A stretch of 32,666 bases of DNA from an uncultured Granulicatella sp. (GCA_900551535.1 URWJ01000001.1:1-32666), one strand, 5' to 3'. Counted from the stretch's first letter, positions 7,809 through 16,440 are shown. Made by a program: numbers and translations. Notes: generated by a model from the letters alone, not told the origin.

Positions 7809-9410
7809 ATGATGGATTATATGAAGAAAATTTTGGAGTGGTTACCACGCAAATACTTAGTACTTATTGCTATTGGTATGTCTTTAACAGCTTTAGACGG
7901 TATTATTATTCCTTCCTTTATTTCAGGATTAATAGACATTTCATCAACTCAAAAAGTTGAGGATTTAGTAAAAATTTCAATCATAGGTATTCTTAGTTAT
8001 TCGCTTATTCGGCTTGGATTATTTATATGGGAAGATTCTCAACAAAGAATGATAAAGCAATTAACATTAACGCTTAAAGAAAAAATCATTACAGCATTCT
8101 TTTATGGAAAGTTTAACCAACAGGAAGTAGAGTCAATAGTGCTTAGTGAATTAAAACTATTAGAAGAACAAGGAATTAAGTCTATCATGGGATTTTTCTA
8201 TTGCCTCGTTTTTGCGTTGGTTACCTTGTTGTATGTATCTGCCATAGATTTAAAGTTAGCAGCCCTCTTTATTACGTTATCGTTCTTACCAATATTAGTC
8301 CCAAAATTATTTGCTAAATCTATTCGAAAGCATTCAAAGGAATGGGCTGAAGTAAACCAATTAAGCATCTTGCAACAACAAGAATATTTGAAAAGTAAGC
8401 CAATCATTAAAAATTTTTTTGTTGAAAAAATCTTCTTGAATAAGTTGATGGGAACATTGACTCAAACAGAAGAAGCCTATTTTCAAATGAATCATGTTCG
8501 ATTTACATCGAAGTTATTAGCAAACTTACTTTCAGGATTAAGTTCATTTGTGCCGTTAGCTATTGGGGTATATCTCGTTATTGTTGGGGACACTAAGTTA
8601 GCCACAGTTATTGCAATTTATTTAGCTAGCGATCGTATTGTTGGTCCTTTACTTAGTGCAATAGATTATTATCAAAGATTTAATTCAATCATTCCTGTAA
8701 TTGAAAGAGTAGAAAAGTATACAGAGTTTGAATGTGATAATTCTGAAAGTAAATCTAGTATTGATACAGTATTTCCGATTGAGCTACAACAGTGTAGTGT
8801 TCAAATTGATGGAATAACTATACTAGACGAAATTGATTTCGAAATTAATGAGAATGATAGGATACTGATTATGGGACCATCAGGCTCTGGAAAATCTACA
8901 CTCTTAGAATTAATATACGGACTCTATGTATCTAAAGATGGAGTTCAAAAGTATAATGGAATTGAGAGACAATTAGTTTCAGAAGATGATTTAAAGAAAC
9001 ATATTGGGTTCTTTACTCAGGAATCAAGGATTTTCTATGAGTCGTTAAAATTTAATATTTCTCTAGGAGAAGATTATTCTGATAGTGAAGTTACCTCTGT
9101 TATTCAAAAAGTAGGGCTAGGTTACTTAGTCGATAGAATAGGGCTACATAATGCAGAAGTAAATCTTGATGAATCACTTTCTGGAGGAGAAAAAGCTAGA
9201 ATCTGTCTAGCTCGTCTATTGCTTAGAAAATATCAATTGCTGTTACTAGATGAGTTTTCTTCCGCTATTGATGAAGATACAACGATGATGATTAGGAAGC
9301 TTCTCATTAATGATAACATTCCATTTGTAGAGATAGCACATAGGGTGCCAAAAGATATCGACTTATACAATAAGCGTTACACTTTGGAGTCTGGTCGATT
9401 AATACACTAA
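7809..9410 (+). CDS. Solitary ABC exporter half-transporter, substrate unknown
   Basis: A 533-residue protein fusing a membrane domain (hydrophobic helices around residues 15-40, 55-75, 125-165, 235-280) to an ATP-binding domain. The nucleotide site is complete: Walker A GPSGSGKST (356-364), signature LSGGEKAR (457-464), Walker B LLLLDE with E482, and switch H511 in IAHR. A homodimer would therefore be active. It has no N-terminal C39 peptidase and no partner gene beside it. The gene is more AT-rich than its neighbours and uses codons such as ATA and AGA freely, unlike pepV and ezrA, which suggests acquisition. The start is unclear: ATG at 7809, 7812 or 7821 all lack a strong Shine-Dalgarno. 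Peptide, lipid or drug export are all possible; I do not recognise the subfamily. Confidence 0.85.
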   Translation: MMDYMKKILEWLPRKYLVLIAIGMSLTALDGIIIPSFISGLIDISSTQKVEDLVKISIIGILSYSLIRLGLFIWEDSQQRMIKQLTLTLKEKIITAFFYGKFNQQEVESIVLSELKLLEEQGIKSIMGFFYCLVFALVTLLYVSAIDLKLAALFITLSFLPILVPKLFAKSIRKHSKEWAEVNQLSILQQQEYLKSKPIIKNFFVEKIFLNKLMGTLTQTEEAYFQMNHVRFTSKLLANLLSGLSSFVPLAIGVYLVIVGDTKLATVIAIYLASDRIVGPLLSAIDYYQRFNSIIPVIERVEKYTEFECDNSESKSSIDTVFPIELQQCSVQIDGITILDEIDFEINENDRILIMGPSGSGKSTLLELIYGLYVSKDGVQKYNGIERQLVSEDDLKKHIGFFTQESRIFYESLKFNISLGEDYSDSEVTSVIQKVGLGYLVDRIGLHNAEVNLDESLSGGEKARICLARLLLRKYQLLLLDEFSSAIDEDTTMMIRKLLINDNIPFVEIAHRVPKDIDLYNKRYTLESGRLIH

Positions 9411-9433
9411 TCATTTATAAAAAAATCCCTTTG

Positions 9434-9450
9434 AAACTTTGAAGTTTTTT
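9434..9450 (+). terminator. Weak hairpin, possible terminator after the ABC exporter gene
   Basis: A 5-bp stem AAACT/AGTTT with loop TTGA followed by TTT. Stability is low. Confidence 0.25.
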
Positions 9451-9478
9451 GCTAAATCGCTATAAAACGTGCTATACT
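9449..9478 (+). promoter_or_regulatory. Putative ezrA promoter
   Basis: TTGCTA (9449-9454), an 18-base spacer and TATACT (9473-9478), 54 bases before the ezrA start. Confidence 0.6.
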
Positions 9479-9531
9479 ACTAATGATATTATGTGTGAAA
9501 ACTGTAAATATATATATTTGGAGGCTATAGC

Positions 9532-11253
9532 ATGGGATTTGTAATCTTTCTATTGCTAATTGTGGTACTGGGTGCCGCAGGTTATGCAACAGCAATATTC
9601 ATGACAAAGAAACAAACTAAAGTAATTGAAGAATTATCAGAGAAAAAGGATAAGTTAATGGCAGTGCCGATTGCGGACACGTTCTATACTTTGAAAAACT
9701 TGAACTTAACAGGGCAAACAAAGAGAACGTACGAAACATGGCAAGCTACATGGCAAACAATCACACGATTCCGATTCCCTGAAATCGAAGCTGCATTAGT
9801 AAGTGCAGAACAATATATCCAAAAATTAAACTTCATCAAAGGAAATCAAGTGACACAACAAGCTGAAAACTTGATTGAAGAAACAAAAGCTGAAGTTGAT
9901 AAAATTTACTCAGCATTACAAAAATTATTGGATAGTGAAAAACAAAACCGCGCAGAGCTAGACTTATTACAAGAACGCTATGCTTCAATGCGCAAAGACT
10001 TATTAGCACATAGTTTCTCATTCGGCGAAGCGCTAGAAACGTTAGAAAAACGTTTAGCTTATTTAGAATTAGACTTCGCGAAATTTAATACATTAACAAA
10101 CGAAGGCGACCACTTAGAAGCCAAAGAAGTACTTGGACGTATCGAAAACGAAATGAAAGAATTTGAGTCAATCGTTGAACAAGTTCCTCAATTCTTAAAA
10201 GAAATCGAAACAGAGTACAATGAACAAGTAGAAGACTTGAAACAAGGATATGCTCGTATGATCGAAGAGCATTATCAATTCTCTAAAATCTCAATTCCTG
10301 AAGAAATTGAAAAGATTGAAAAGACAATTGAAGTGGCACGTGGACATATCGCTGCTACAGAATTAGAAGAAGCTCGTCAACAATTAGATAAAGTGGCTCG
10401 TGAAATCGACCAACTTTACGATGTGATGGAAGCTGAAATTGAGGCACGTGAATTTGTATACCGTAACAAAGCTCAAGTTGAAAAACGCTTGAACCAAGTA
10501 TTACAAAGCAACCGTTATGTGAATATCGAAGTTGACCGTGTTTCTCAAAACTATATCTTGTCAAATAACGAATTCGTTCGTGTACAAGAGTTTGCTGAGC
10601 AATTAGAAAAAGAACAAGAAGCCGTTCAATACTACAGCAAGGCGATGGAAAACCATCAAGTGCCTTATTCAGTAGTGAAAGAACATTACGAACTCGTTCT
10701 TGAAAAATTAAACAGCATTGATGAAGATCAAACTGATTTAGTCAACACATTATCTGATTTACGTAGCCAAGAAAAAGCGATTCGCGACGGATTAGATGTC
10801 TTCGAATTAGACTTACGTAATATGAAACGTACGATTGAGAAATACCACTTACCAGGTCTTCCAAAAGAGTACTTAGAATTGTTCTTTGCAACAAGTAACC
10901 GTATTGAGCAATTATGGCAAAAGATGAACCGTGTGAAATTAGATATGACTGAAATTAACGCGGCGAACAACGTGATCGAAGAAGATGTTGAAAAATTAGA
11001 TATCTTCACAGAACAAATTGTTGATAATGCACAATTAACAGAGTACATGATTCAACACGCGAACCGTTACCGTTTATCACATCCTGAAATCGAAACAGCG
11101 ATTGGTCGTGCGCTTGACCTATTCAACCACACATTCAAATACGATGAATCATTACAAATTATTGAGTCAGCGTTAGAACAAGTGGAACCAGGTGCAGGTA
11201 ACCGTGTCCGTCAAAACTATCAATCAGAAAAGAATAATAGCTTATTCTTCTAA
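9532..11253 (+). CDS. ezrA: Septation ring formation regulator EzrA
   Basis: EzrA is a membrane-anchored spectrin-like protein that binds FtsZ and regulates Z-ring assembly in Firmicutes. The 573-residue protein has one N-terminal membrane helix (residues 2-24, FVIFLLLIVVLGAAGYATAI) followed by a basic stop-transfer KKQTK, and then an almost entirely helical, Glu/Gln/Lys-rich coiled-coil body. Family-typical stretches include the region around residues 55-80 (TGQTKRTYETWQATW) and the C-terminal HANRYRLSHPEIETAI. Length is normal. GGAGG at 9520-9524 precedes the ATG. It is a single-gene unit between its own promoter and a very strong terminator. Codon use is that of a well expressed housekeeping gene, unlike the preceding exporter. 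Confidence 0.95.
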   Translation: MGFVIFLLLIVVLGAAGYATAIFMTKKQTKVIEELSEKKDKLMAVPIADTFYTLKNLNLTGQTKRTYETWQATWQTITRFRFPEIEAALVSAEQYIQKLNFIKGNQVTQQAENLIEETKAEVDKIYSALQKLLDSEKQNRAELDLLQERYASMRKDLLAHSFSFGEALETLEKRLAYLELDFAKFNTLTNEGDHLEAKEVLGRIENEMKEFESIVEQVPQFLKEIETEYNEQVEDLKQGYARMIEEHYQFSKISIPEEIEKIEKTIEVARGHIAATELEEARQQLDKVAREIDQLYDVMEAEIEAREFVYRNKAQVEKRLNQVLQSNRYVNIEVDRVSQNYILSNNEFVRVQEFAEQLEKEQEAVQYYSKAMENHQVPYSVVKEHYELVLEKLNSIDEDQTDLVNTLSDLRSQEKAIRDGLDVFELDLRNMKRTIEKYHLPGLPKEYLELFFATSNRIEQLWQKMNRVKLDMTEINAANNVIEEDVEKLDIFTEQIVDNAQLTEYMIQHANRYRLSHPEIETAIGRALDLFNHTFKYDESLQIIESALEQVEPGAGNRVRQNYQSEKNNSLFF

Positions 11254-11266
11254 TAGATAAATGATT

Positions 11267-11301
11267 AAGCCACGTGGGTGAAAACCCACGTGGCTTTTTG
11301 T
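11267..11301 (+). terminator. Strong rho-independent terminator after ezrA
   Basis: A perfect 13-bp stem (11267-11279 with 11284-11296), GAAA tetraloop, then a T tract. Confidence 0.93.
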
Positions 11302-11406
11302 TTTCCTTTGGATCATCGTATCATAATCAAGTTTTATGTGTGGAAAATCTATGTTTTTACTATTCTTCCAGAAGTATACTAAAGATACAAATGAAGGAGG
11401 GATTTT

Positions 11407-12099
11407 ATGGATTTTGTATTATGGGGAAGCGTATTTTTAGCGGGCTTATTCTCGTTTTTTTCTCCGTGCGTGCTACCGCTGTTTCCAGTCTATTTTGGTG
11501 TTTTAATGAGTGAACAGGACGGGCCTCACCTGAAGATTGGGAGATTAGAGATCTATTGGAAGCCAATGATTCGAACGGTCATCTTTATTGCAGGCATTTC
11601 AACAGTCTTTTTCTTCTTAGGATTTGCGGCAACTGCATTAGGAAGTCTGATTTACAATCCTTGGTTTAATATCACACTGGGAGTCGTGATTGTGCTATTG
11701 GGATTGCACCAAATGGAACTGTTCCATTTACTATTTTTACAAAAACAAAAAACAGTTCAGTTTGAAATCAAAGATAAAAAATCGCTATGGAGTAGTTACT
11801 TATTAGGACTCAGCTTCAGCTTCGGATGGACACCTTGTGTGGGACCAGTACTAAGTGCGGTCCTAACGCTTATCTCCACGCAACAAGCCAGTAGCACTTA
11901 TGGTATTTTCTTACTTTGCTTATATATATTAGGCTTGGCTATTCCGTTTTTAATCTTATCTGCTGCTTCAACCGTAGCGTTTAAATGGTTTAACCTTGCT
12001 AAGAAACGATTATTATTACTTAAAAAAATCGGAGGACTCGTGATTGTTTTGATGGGAGCATCGATTATCTTTTCTCAACTGTCACAAGTTTTCCATTAA
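11407..12099 (+). CDS. ccdA: Thiol-disulfide electron transporter CcdA (DsbD family)
   Basis: A 230-residue integral membrane protein with about six hydrophobic segments. The two redox-active cysteines lie in FFSPCVLPL (C21) and GWTPCVGPV (C144), the paired motif of CcdA/DsbD membrane domains. It takes electrons from cytosolic thioredoxin and delivers them to extracytoplasmic thioredoxin-like proteins. Its downstream neighbours are such a protein and a membrane-anchored MsrAB, matching the ccdA-etrx-msrAB locus known in Streptococcus pneumoniae. The ATG follows AAGGAGG at 11394-11400. A TATACT at 11375-11380 is a likely -10, with no clear -35. The next gene begins within about 20 bases, so the three form an operon. 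Confidence 0.93.
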   Translation: MDFVLWGSVFLAGLFSFFSPCVLPLFPVYFGVLMSEQDGPHLKIGRLEIYWKPMIRTVIFIAGISTVFFFLGFAATALGSLIYNPWFNITLGVVIVLLGLHQMELFHLLFLQKQKTVQFEIKDKKSLWSSYLLGLSFSFGWTPCVGPVLSAVLTLISTQQASSTYGIFLLCLYILGLAIPFLILSAASTVAFKWFNLAKKRLLLLKKIGGLVIVLMGASIIFSQLSQVFH

Positions 12100-12117
12100 A
12101 AATTAGGAGGAATGAAG

Positions 12118-12759
12118 ATGAAAACAAAATTGATGATTGCATTATTTAGTACAGTGCTTTTAGGCGCTTGTCAAAATTCACAAATGGGCATGGATACTAA
12201 AGACATGAAAGAAACCACTGAAATGATGAGCTCGATGAGTGGTGAAAAAATGGATAAAATGGATAACATGAGTTCAAAAGATGAGAAGATGGATAACATG
12301 AGTTCAAAAGATGAGAAGATGGACAAAAAGATGGGAGAAATGGACGATATGACACAGGCTACCTTTACAACATTAGATGGGAAAGAAGTTTCACTAGCAG
12401 ATTATAAAGGGAAAAAAGTTTATTTGAAGTTTTGGGCTTCATGGTGCCCAATTTGTCTATCTGGACTAGCGGACATCACACAACTTTCTGAAATGCCACC
12501 AAAAGATTCAGTGATCCTAACTGTCATTGCACCTGGTGTGAACCGCGAGAAATCTTTAGAGGACTTCAAAAAATGGTTTGAGGGGGTAGACTACCATTCA
12601 TTACCAGTACTCGTGGATAAAGACGGTCAATTCTTGAAGAAACTTGGAGTCGTTGGATACCCAACCTCAGCGTTTATCGATGCTAATGGAAAAGTTGTCA
12701 GAGTTCAACCTGGTCACGTTTCTAATGACGATATCGTAAAAACGCTAGAAAGCCTATAA
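12118..12759 (+). CDS. Extracytoplasmic thioredoxin-like lipoprotein (Etrx/TlpA type)
   Basis: A 213-residue secreted lipoprotein. The signal peptide (residues 1-17) ends in a lipobox LLGAC with lipidated C18. Residues 23-78 form a Met/Asp/Lys-rich linker holding 15 methionines in 56 residues, including an exact 30-base tandem duplication. The thioredoxin-fold domain (about 80-213) carries FWASWCPIC with C110 and C113. Its role is to receive electrons from CcdA and reduce the downstream MsrAB at the cell surface (established for pneumococcal Etrx; inferred here). An ATG at 12112 lies only one base after AGGAGG (12105-12110), so the ATG at 12118, 7 bases away, is preferred. The Met-rich linker is unusual and may scavenge oxidant or bind metal. 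Confidence 0.92.
   Translation: MKTKLMIALFSTVLLGACQNSQMGMDTKDMKETTEMMSSMSGEKMDKMDNMSSKDEKMDNMSSKDEKMDKKMGEMDDMTQATFTTLDGKEVSLADYKGKKVYLKFWASWCPICLSGLADITQLSEMPPKDSVILTVIAPGVNREKSLEDFKKWFEGVDYHSLPVLVDKDGQFLKKLGVVGYPTSAFIDANGKVVRVQPGHVSNDDIVKTLESL
12261..12320 (+). repeat. Exact 30-base tandem duplication in the lipoprotein gene
   Basis: Bases 12261-12290 are repeated exactly at 12291-12320. Each copy encodes ten residues of a MDNMSSKDEK-type unit, so the reading frame is kept. The absence of any difference between copies suggests recent slippage or ongoing length variation. Confidence 0.95.
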
Positions 12760-12775
12760 GAAAGGAGAGTTTTCT

Positions 12776-13891
12776 ATGGATAAAAAATTAGTGGTGACAC
12801 TCTTTGCCGTAGTCATCATTCTTTTAGGAGTGCTTTATTTTGCCAAAGGAGGTACCCTTGCAAAGGATTCAAAAGCTGATGAAATCTCAAATAAGGTAAC
12901 CAAACTAATGGAAACAGATAGCACTACAAGTGAAATGAAAAAGGAAGGTGAACATATGAAGGAGATATATTTAGCAGGCGGATGTTTTTGGGGATTAGAA
13001 GAATACTTTTCCAGAATTAATGGTGTTATTGATGTTGTGAGTGGATACGCGAATGGAAAGGTTGAAACGACTAATTATAAGCTCATTCATGATACAGACC
13101 ATGCAGAAACGATTCATGTTACTTATGATGCTGATAAAATTTCCCTACGCGAGTTATTGTTGTATTACTTTAGAGTCATTGATCCATTTTCTGTGAATAA
13201 ACAAGGAAATGACACAGGAAGACAATATCGTACAGGTATTTATTATGTTGATGAGGCAGATAGCGCCATTATTCAACAAGTCATGAAGGAAAAAGAAGAA
13301 TCCTTTGGTAAGAAATTAGCCGTTGAGACGGAACCTTTGAAAAATTTTGTGGTAGCAGAAGATTATCATCAAGATTACTTGAAGAAGAATCCAAATGGAT
13401 ATTGCCACATTGACGTTAAAAAGGCGAGTGACCCTGTCATTGATGCCAGTCTTTATCCACTACCTGACGAAGAGACTCTAAAAGCGACACTTACGAAGGA
13501 ACAATACGCAGTTACTCGTGAAAATAAAACGGAAAGAGCATTTTCAAATGAATATTGGGATAATCATGAACAAGGAATTTATGTAGATGTAGTTACAGGA
13601 GAACCGCTCTTTTCTTCCAAAGATAAATTTGATTCTGGCTGCGGCTGGCCAAGTTTTTCAAAACCAATTTCTTCGGAAGTTGTGACCTATCATGAGGATA
13701 ATAGTTTCAATATGAAACGTGTTGAAGTTCGAAGTAGGGTAGCCGATTCACACCTTGGACATGTTTTTGAAGATGGTCCAAAAGAAAAAGGTGGACTTCG
13801 TTTTTGTATCAATAGTGCTTCCATCAAATTCATCCCACTCAATGAGATGGAAGCAAAGGGATATGGTTATTTAGTCGATTTCGTCAAATAA
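12776..13891 (+). CDS. msrAB: Membrane-anchored peptide methionine sulfoxide reductase MsrA/MsrB fusion
   Basis: A 371-residue bifunctional enzyme that repairs both stereoisomers of methionine sulfoxide in proteins. An N-terminal membrane helix (residues 4-23) anchors it facing outward, followed by a polar linker to about residue 60. The MsrA domain (62-215) starts KEIYLAGGCFWGLEEYF with catalytic C70 and a resolving C210 in NGYCHIDV. The MsrB domain (about 236-371) has DSGCGWPSF (C289), HLGHVFEDGP and catalytic C344 in RFCINSASIKF. The ATG has AAAGGAG at 12761-12767. Being downstream of ccdA and the thioredoxin lipoprotein, it is presumably reduced by them. A second ATG at 12956 has its own good Shine-Dalgarno and would start a soluble form (see findings). 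Confidence 0.95.
   Translation: MDKKLVVTLFAVVIILLGVLYFAKGGTLAKDSKADEISNKVTKLMETDSTTSEMKKEGEHMKEIYLAGGCFWGLEEYFSRINGVIDVVSGYANGKVETTNYKLIHDTDHAETIHVTYDADKISLRELLLYYFRVIDPFSVNKQGNDTGRQYRTGIYYVDEADSAIIQQVMKEKEESFGKKLAVETEPLKNFVVAEDYHQDYLKKNPNGYCHIDVKKASDPVIDASLYPLPDEETLKATLTKEQYAVTRENKTERAFSNEYWDNHEQGIYVDVVTGEPLFSSKDKFDSGCGWPSFSKPISSEVVTYHEDNSFNMKRVEVRSRVADSHLGHVFEDGPKEKGGLRFCINSASIKFIPLNEMEAKGYGYLVDFVK
12941..12958 (+). promoter_or_regulatory. Internal Shine-Dalgarno and start codon within msrAB
   Basis: The sequence AAGGAAGGTG (12941-12950) lies 7 bases ahead of an in-frame ATG (12956-12958, residue M61). Translation from here gives MKEIYLAGGCFWG, the usual start of cytosolic MsrA. Confidence 0.55.
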
Positions 13892-13897
13892 CCACTC

Positions 13898-13940
13898 AGT
13901 GCTTCTCTAAGTTATTCTCCTTTAGAGAAGCACTTTTTTT
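13898..13940 (+). terminator. Rho-independent terminator after msrAB
   Basis: A perfect 13-bp stem (13898-13910 with 13922-13934), 11-base loop, then TTTTTT. It closes the ccdA-msrAB operon. Confidence 0.92.
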
Positions 13941-13953
13941 GAGTAAAAATAAA

Positions 13954-13982
13954 TTTAAAACCGTTATGAATAGAAGTATAAT
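13954..13982 (+). promoter_or_regulatory. Putative promoter of the two-component operon
   Basis: TTTAAA (13954-13959), a 17-base spacer and a consensus TATAAT (13977-13982), 20 bases before the response-regulator start. Confidence 0.55.
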
Positions 13983-14002
13983 AGAGAAAGGAGGGGAATA
14001 AG

Positions 14003-14749
14003 ATGTATTCAATCTTAATAGTTGAAGATGAACCAATTATTCGTAGAGGGATTGCTTCCTTAATTGATTTTGAAGCGCTGGGCATTTCAACGGTTCAGGA
14101 AGTAGAAAATGGGGAGCAAGCACTGGAAAAAATACGAGAAGAAGCGCCGGATATTTTACTGACAGATATTAATATGCCGAAAATGGATGGCATTACTCTT
14201 GCTCAGTTGGTGAGGTCAGAATATTCGCAAATGAGAATTATCTTCTTAACGGGGTATGATTATGTAGATTATTTATTATCTGCAGTGAAAATTGGAGTAG
14301 AAGATTATATTTTAAAGCCAGTAACGAAATCAGAAATCGAAGCTTTATTGGTGAAAGTTGTTGCCAAGCTCAACGAAGAAAAACGCCAACGAGAACTATT
14401 GGCATTAGCAAGTGAAGAGGACTCCTCTTCGGGAACTCAGCATTTCGAGAAGCTAATTTTAGAGCAATTATCTAATCCAAATTTAGCGCTAGGTGAACTT
14501 GCAAAGCAATTAGGATTCAGTACGAACTACCTTAGCCTTTTAATCAAAAAAGAACTTGGAATGTCCTTTCAAGAGTATGTGACTCAGCAACGGATTCAAA
14601 GAGCAAAGCGTCTCTTATTATCAACCGACATGAAGATTTATGAGGTGGCTTTAGCCGTTGGAATAGAAGATATGAACTATTTCTCTTATCGATTCAAGTC
14701 GATTGTCGGCGTTTCCCCTAAAAGTTTTAGAAGTGGGGCAAAAATATGA
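14003..14749 (+). CDS. YesN-type response regulator with AraC-family output domain
   Basis: A 248-residue regulator. The receiver domain (1-120) has acidic residues E8-D9-E10, phospho-acceptor D55 in ILLTDINMPKMDG, T83 and K105 in DYILKPV. After a short linker, an AraC-type double helix-turn-helix occupies about 145-246 (ELAKQLGFSTNYLSLLIKKE and VALAVGIEDMNYFSYRFK, ending VGVSPKSFR). It binds DNA when phosphorylated by the kinase encoded just downstream, whose start overlaps this stop by four bases (ATGA). AAAGGAGGGG at 13988-13997 precedes the ATG. YesMN-type systems often control an adjacent sugar transporter, but none is present here, so the regulon is unknown. Confidence 0.92.
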   Translation: MYSILIVEDEPIIRRGIASLIDFEALGISTVQEVENGEQALEKIREEAPDILLTDINMPKMDGITLAQLVRSEYSQMRIIFLTGYDYVDYLLSAVKIGVEDYILKPVTKSEIEALLVKVVAKLNEEKRQRELLALASEEDSSSGTQHFEKLILEQLSNPNLALGELAKQLGFSTNYLSLLIKKELGMSFQEYVTQQRIQRAKRLLLSTDMKIYEVALAVGIEDMNYFSYRFKSIVGVSPKSFRSGAKI

Positions 14750-16440
14750 AAAAACAGTCCCTTGCAACAAGATTATTTGCCTATTTAAGTATCATGCTTT
14801 TTGCCATGGTAGTTTTAATTGGAAGCTTCTATTTTATAAAAAGTAGCGAGGTTTTTCATCGTGAAGTAGAAGACCATACCATTCATGAGATTGATACCAG
14901 CTCCAAATATATCGAACAGTACGTTTCGAATTTAAAATCTACTTCAAGATCTTTATCACAGTCGCAGGCGATTAAGGACTTTTCCAGTCAAACAACAGCT
15001 GAAAATGAAGCGGCAATCCATGAATGGCTTGAGACAATGTTGAAGAGTCATCCGGATTTCGTATCGATACGATTGGTGACAAAAGATGGAAGATTAATTA
15101 CGACCGGGATGGAAGAGGAAATGGTGACTTCAGCGGATATGATGGCCCAAAAATGGTATCAAGATGCTCTAGAACACTCGAATGTCCCAATCATTCAGTC
15201 TATCAAGAATCAAAATAATCAAATCGTGATTTCTATTAGTCAAGAAGTCAAAAGCAACGCAGGAGAAAATCTTGGCGTTATCCGCTTAGATGTGGATTAT
15301 CACGAACTAGAAAAATATGTGAAAGAACTTTCTCTAGGGGACAATGGGTATGCCTTTGTCATCCAAAAGGACGGTACACTTATTTATCATCCGGATTCGG
15401 AGGCTTTCGAGTCAGTTGATAAGCAAATGTCGGTACAAGAAATATCCAATAGTCCGATGGATTCAATGGTGTCTGATGATTTTTTTGTTCATAAAAGCCC
15501 TATTGAAAATAGCGATTGGATCTTAGTGGGTGTTAGCTCATTTAGTCGGTTTAAAGAAGACTCTGTAAAACTACTTGGGATTGTCAGTGTTGTTGGAGTG
15601 CTTAGCTTGCTCATTTGTATGTTAGGTATTTTTACATTGATACGTTATCAATTACTACCTGTTAAAAAACTAGGGCAAGTGATGAGACGAGTAGAAGAAG
15701 GCGACACGACTATTCGAGCAGAACAAAAAGGTGCTCAAGAGTTCCAAGTTCTAGCAGGTACCTTTAATCAGATGCTCGAGAGAATCGAGACTTTAATGAA
15801 GGAAGAAAAAGAGCAAGAAGCATTGACCCGCATCTATGAATTAAAGGCGTTAACGAGTCAAATTAATCCGCACTTCTTGTATAATACGCTGGATACCATT
15901 ATTTGGATGGCAGAGTTTCAAGACCATCAAAAGGTAGTAGACATTACGAAGGCGCTCTCTAATTACTTTAGACTTTCCTTGAATGCTGGAGAAGAAATAG
16001 TGACCTTACGCCAAGAAATCGAGCATGTCCGTCAATACTTGTTTATTCAAAAGGAACGATATGGAGATAAATTGGAATATACTATTTTCGAACCTGATGA
16101 TATTCCTGATATCAAGCTTCCAAAAATCGTTCTGCAGCCACTCGTAGAAAATGCAATCTATCATGGAATTAAAGAGTCAGAACGCCCTGGGAAAATTACG
16201 ATTACTGTGTCTAAAAGAGATACTTTTATAGATATTTGTATTGCGGATAATGGGGTAGGAATCAAAGAAAATACAACGAGTACAAAAGAACTTGGTGGAG
16301 TTGGTATTAAGAATATCAAAGAACGATTGACGCTCTTTTTTGGAGAAGCTTTTTCGATGGAAATTGAATCTGAGTCTAATGCATATACGAAAGTGTATTT
16401 ACACCTTCCATTAAAAGAAGAAGGACATGCGAATAGTTGA
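14746..16440 (+). CDS. YesM/LytS-type sensor histidine kinase
   Basis: A 564-residue membrane kinase. Membrane helix 1 spans about residues 10-32 and helix 2 about 275-299. They enclose an extracellular sensor of roughly 240 residues of the CACHE type (IRLVTKDGRLITTG and GYAFVIQKDGTLIYHP). A HAMP domain follows (about 300-350), then a His_kinase domain with phospho-acceptor H376 in SQINPHFLYNTLDTI, and an ATPase domain with VENAIYHGIKE and DNGVGI. It phosphorylates the partner regulator encoded by the overlapping upstream gene. The signal is unknown; CACHE sensors usually bind small molecules. The strong alaS promoter begins on its stop codon. Confidence 0.93.
   Translation: MKKQSLATRLFAYLSIMLFAMVVLIGSFYFIKSSEVFHREVEDHTIHEIDTSSKYIEQYVSNLKSTSRSLSQSQAIKDFSSQTTAENEAAIHEWLETMLKSHPDFVSIRLVTKDGRLITTGMEEEMVTSADMMAQKWYQDALEHSNVPIIQSIKNQNNQIVISISQEVKSNAGENLGVIRLDVDYHELEKYVKELSLGDNGYAFVIQKDGTLIYHPDSEAFESVDKQMSVQEISNSPMDSMVSDDFFVHKSPIENSDWILVGVSSFSRFKEDSVKLLGIVSVVGVLSLLICMLGIFTLIRYQLLPVKKLGQVMRRVEEGDTTIRAEQKGAQEFQVLAGTFNQMLERIETLMKEEKEQEALTRIYELKALTSQINPHFLYNTLDTIIWMAEFQDHQKVVDITKALSNYFRLSLNAGEEIVTLRQEIEHVRQYLFIQKERYGDKLEYTIFEPDDIPDIKLPKIVLQPLVENAIYHGIKESERPGKITITVSKRDTFIDICIADNGVGIKENTTSTKELGGVGIKNIKERLTLFFGEAFSMEIESESNAYTKVYLHLPLKEEGHANS

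Noticed and set aside
11274..11513. 79-codon frame on the + strand after ezrA
   Set aside because: It begins inside the ezrA terminator hairpin and ends inside ccdA in another frame, with no recognisable domain.
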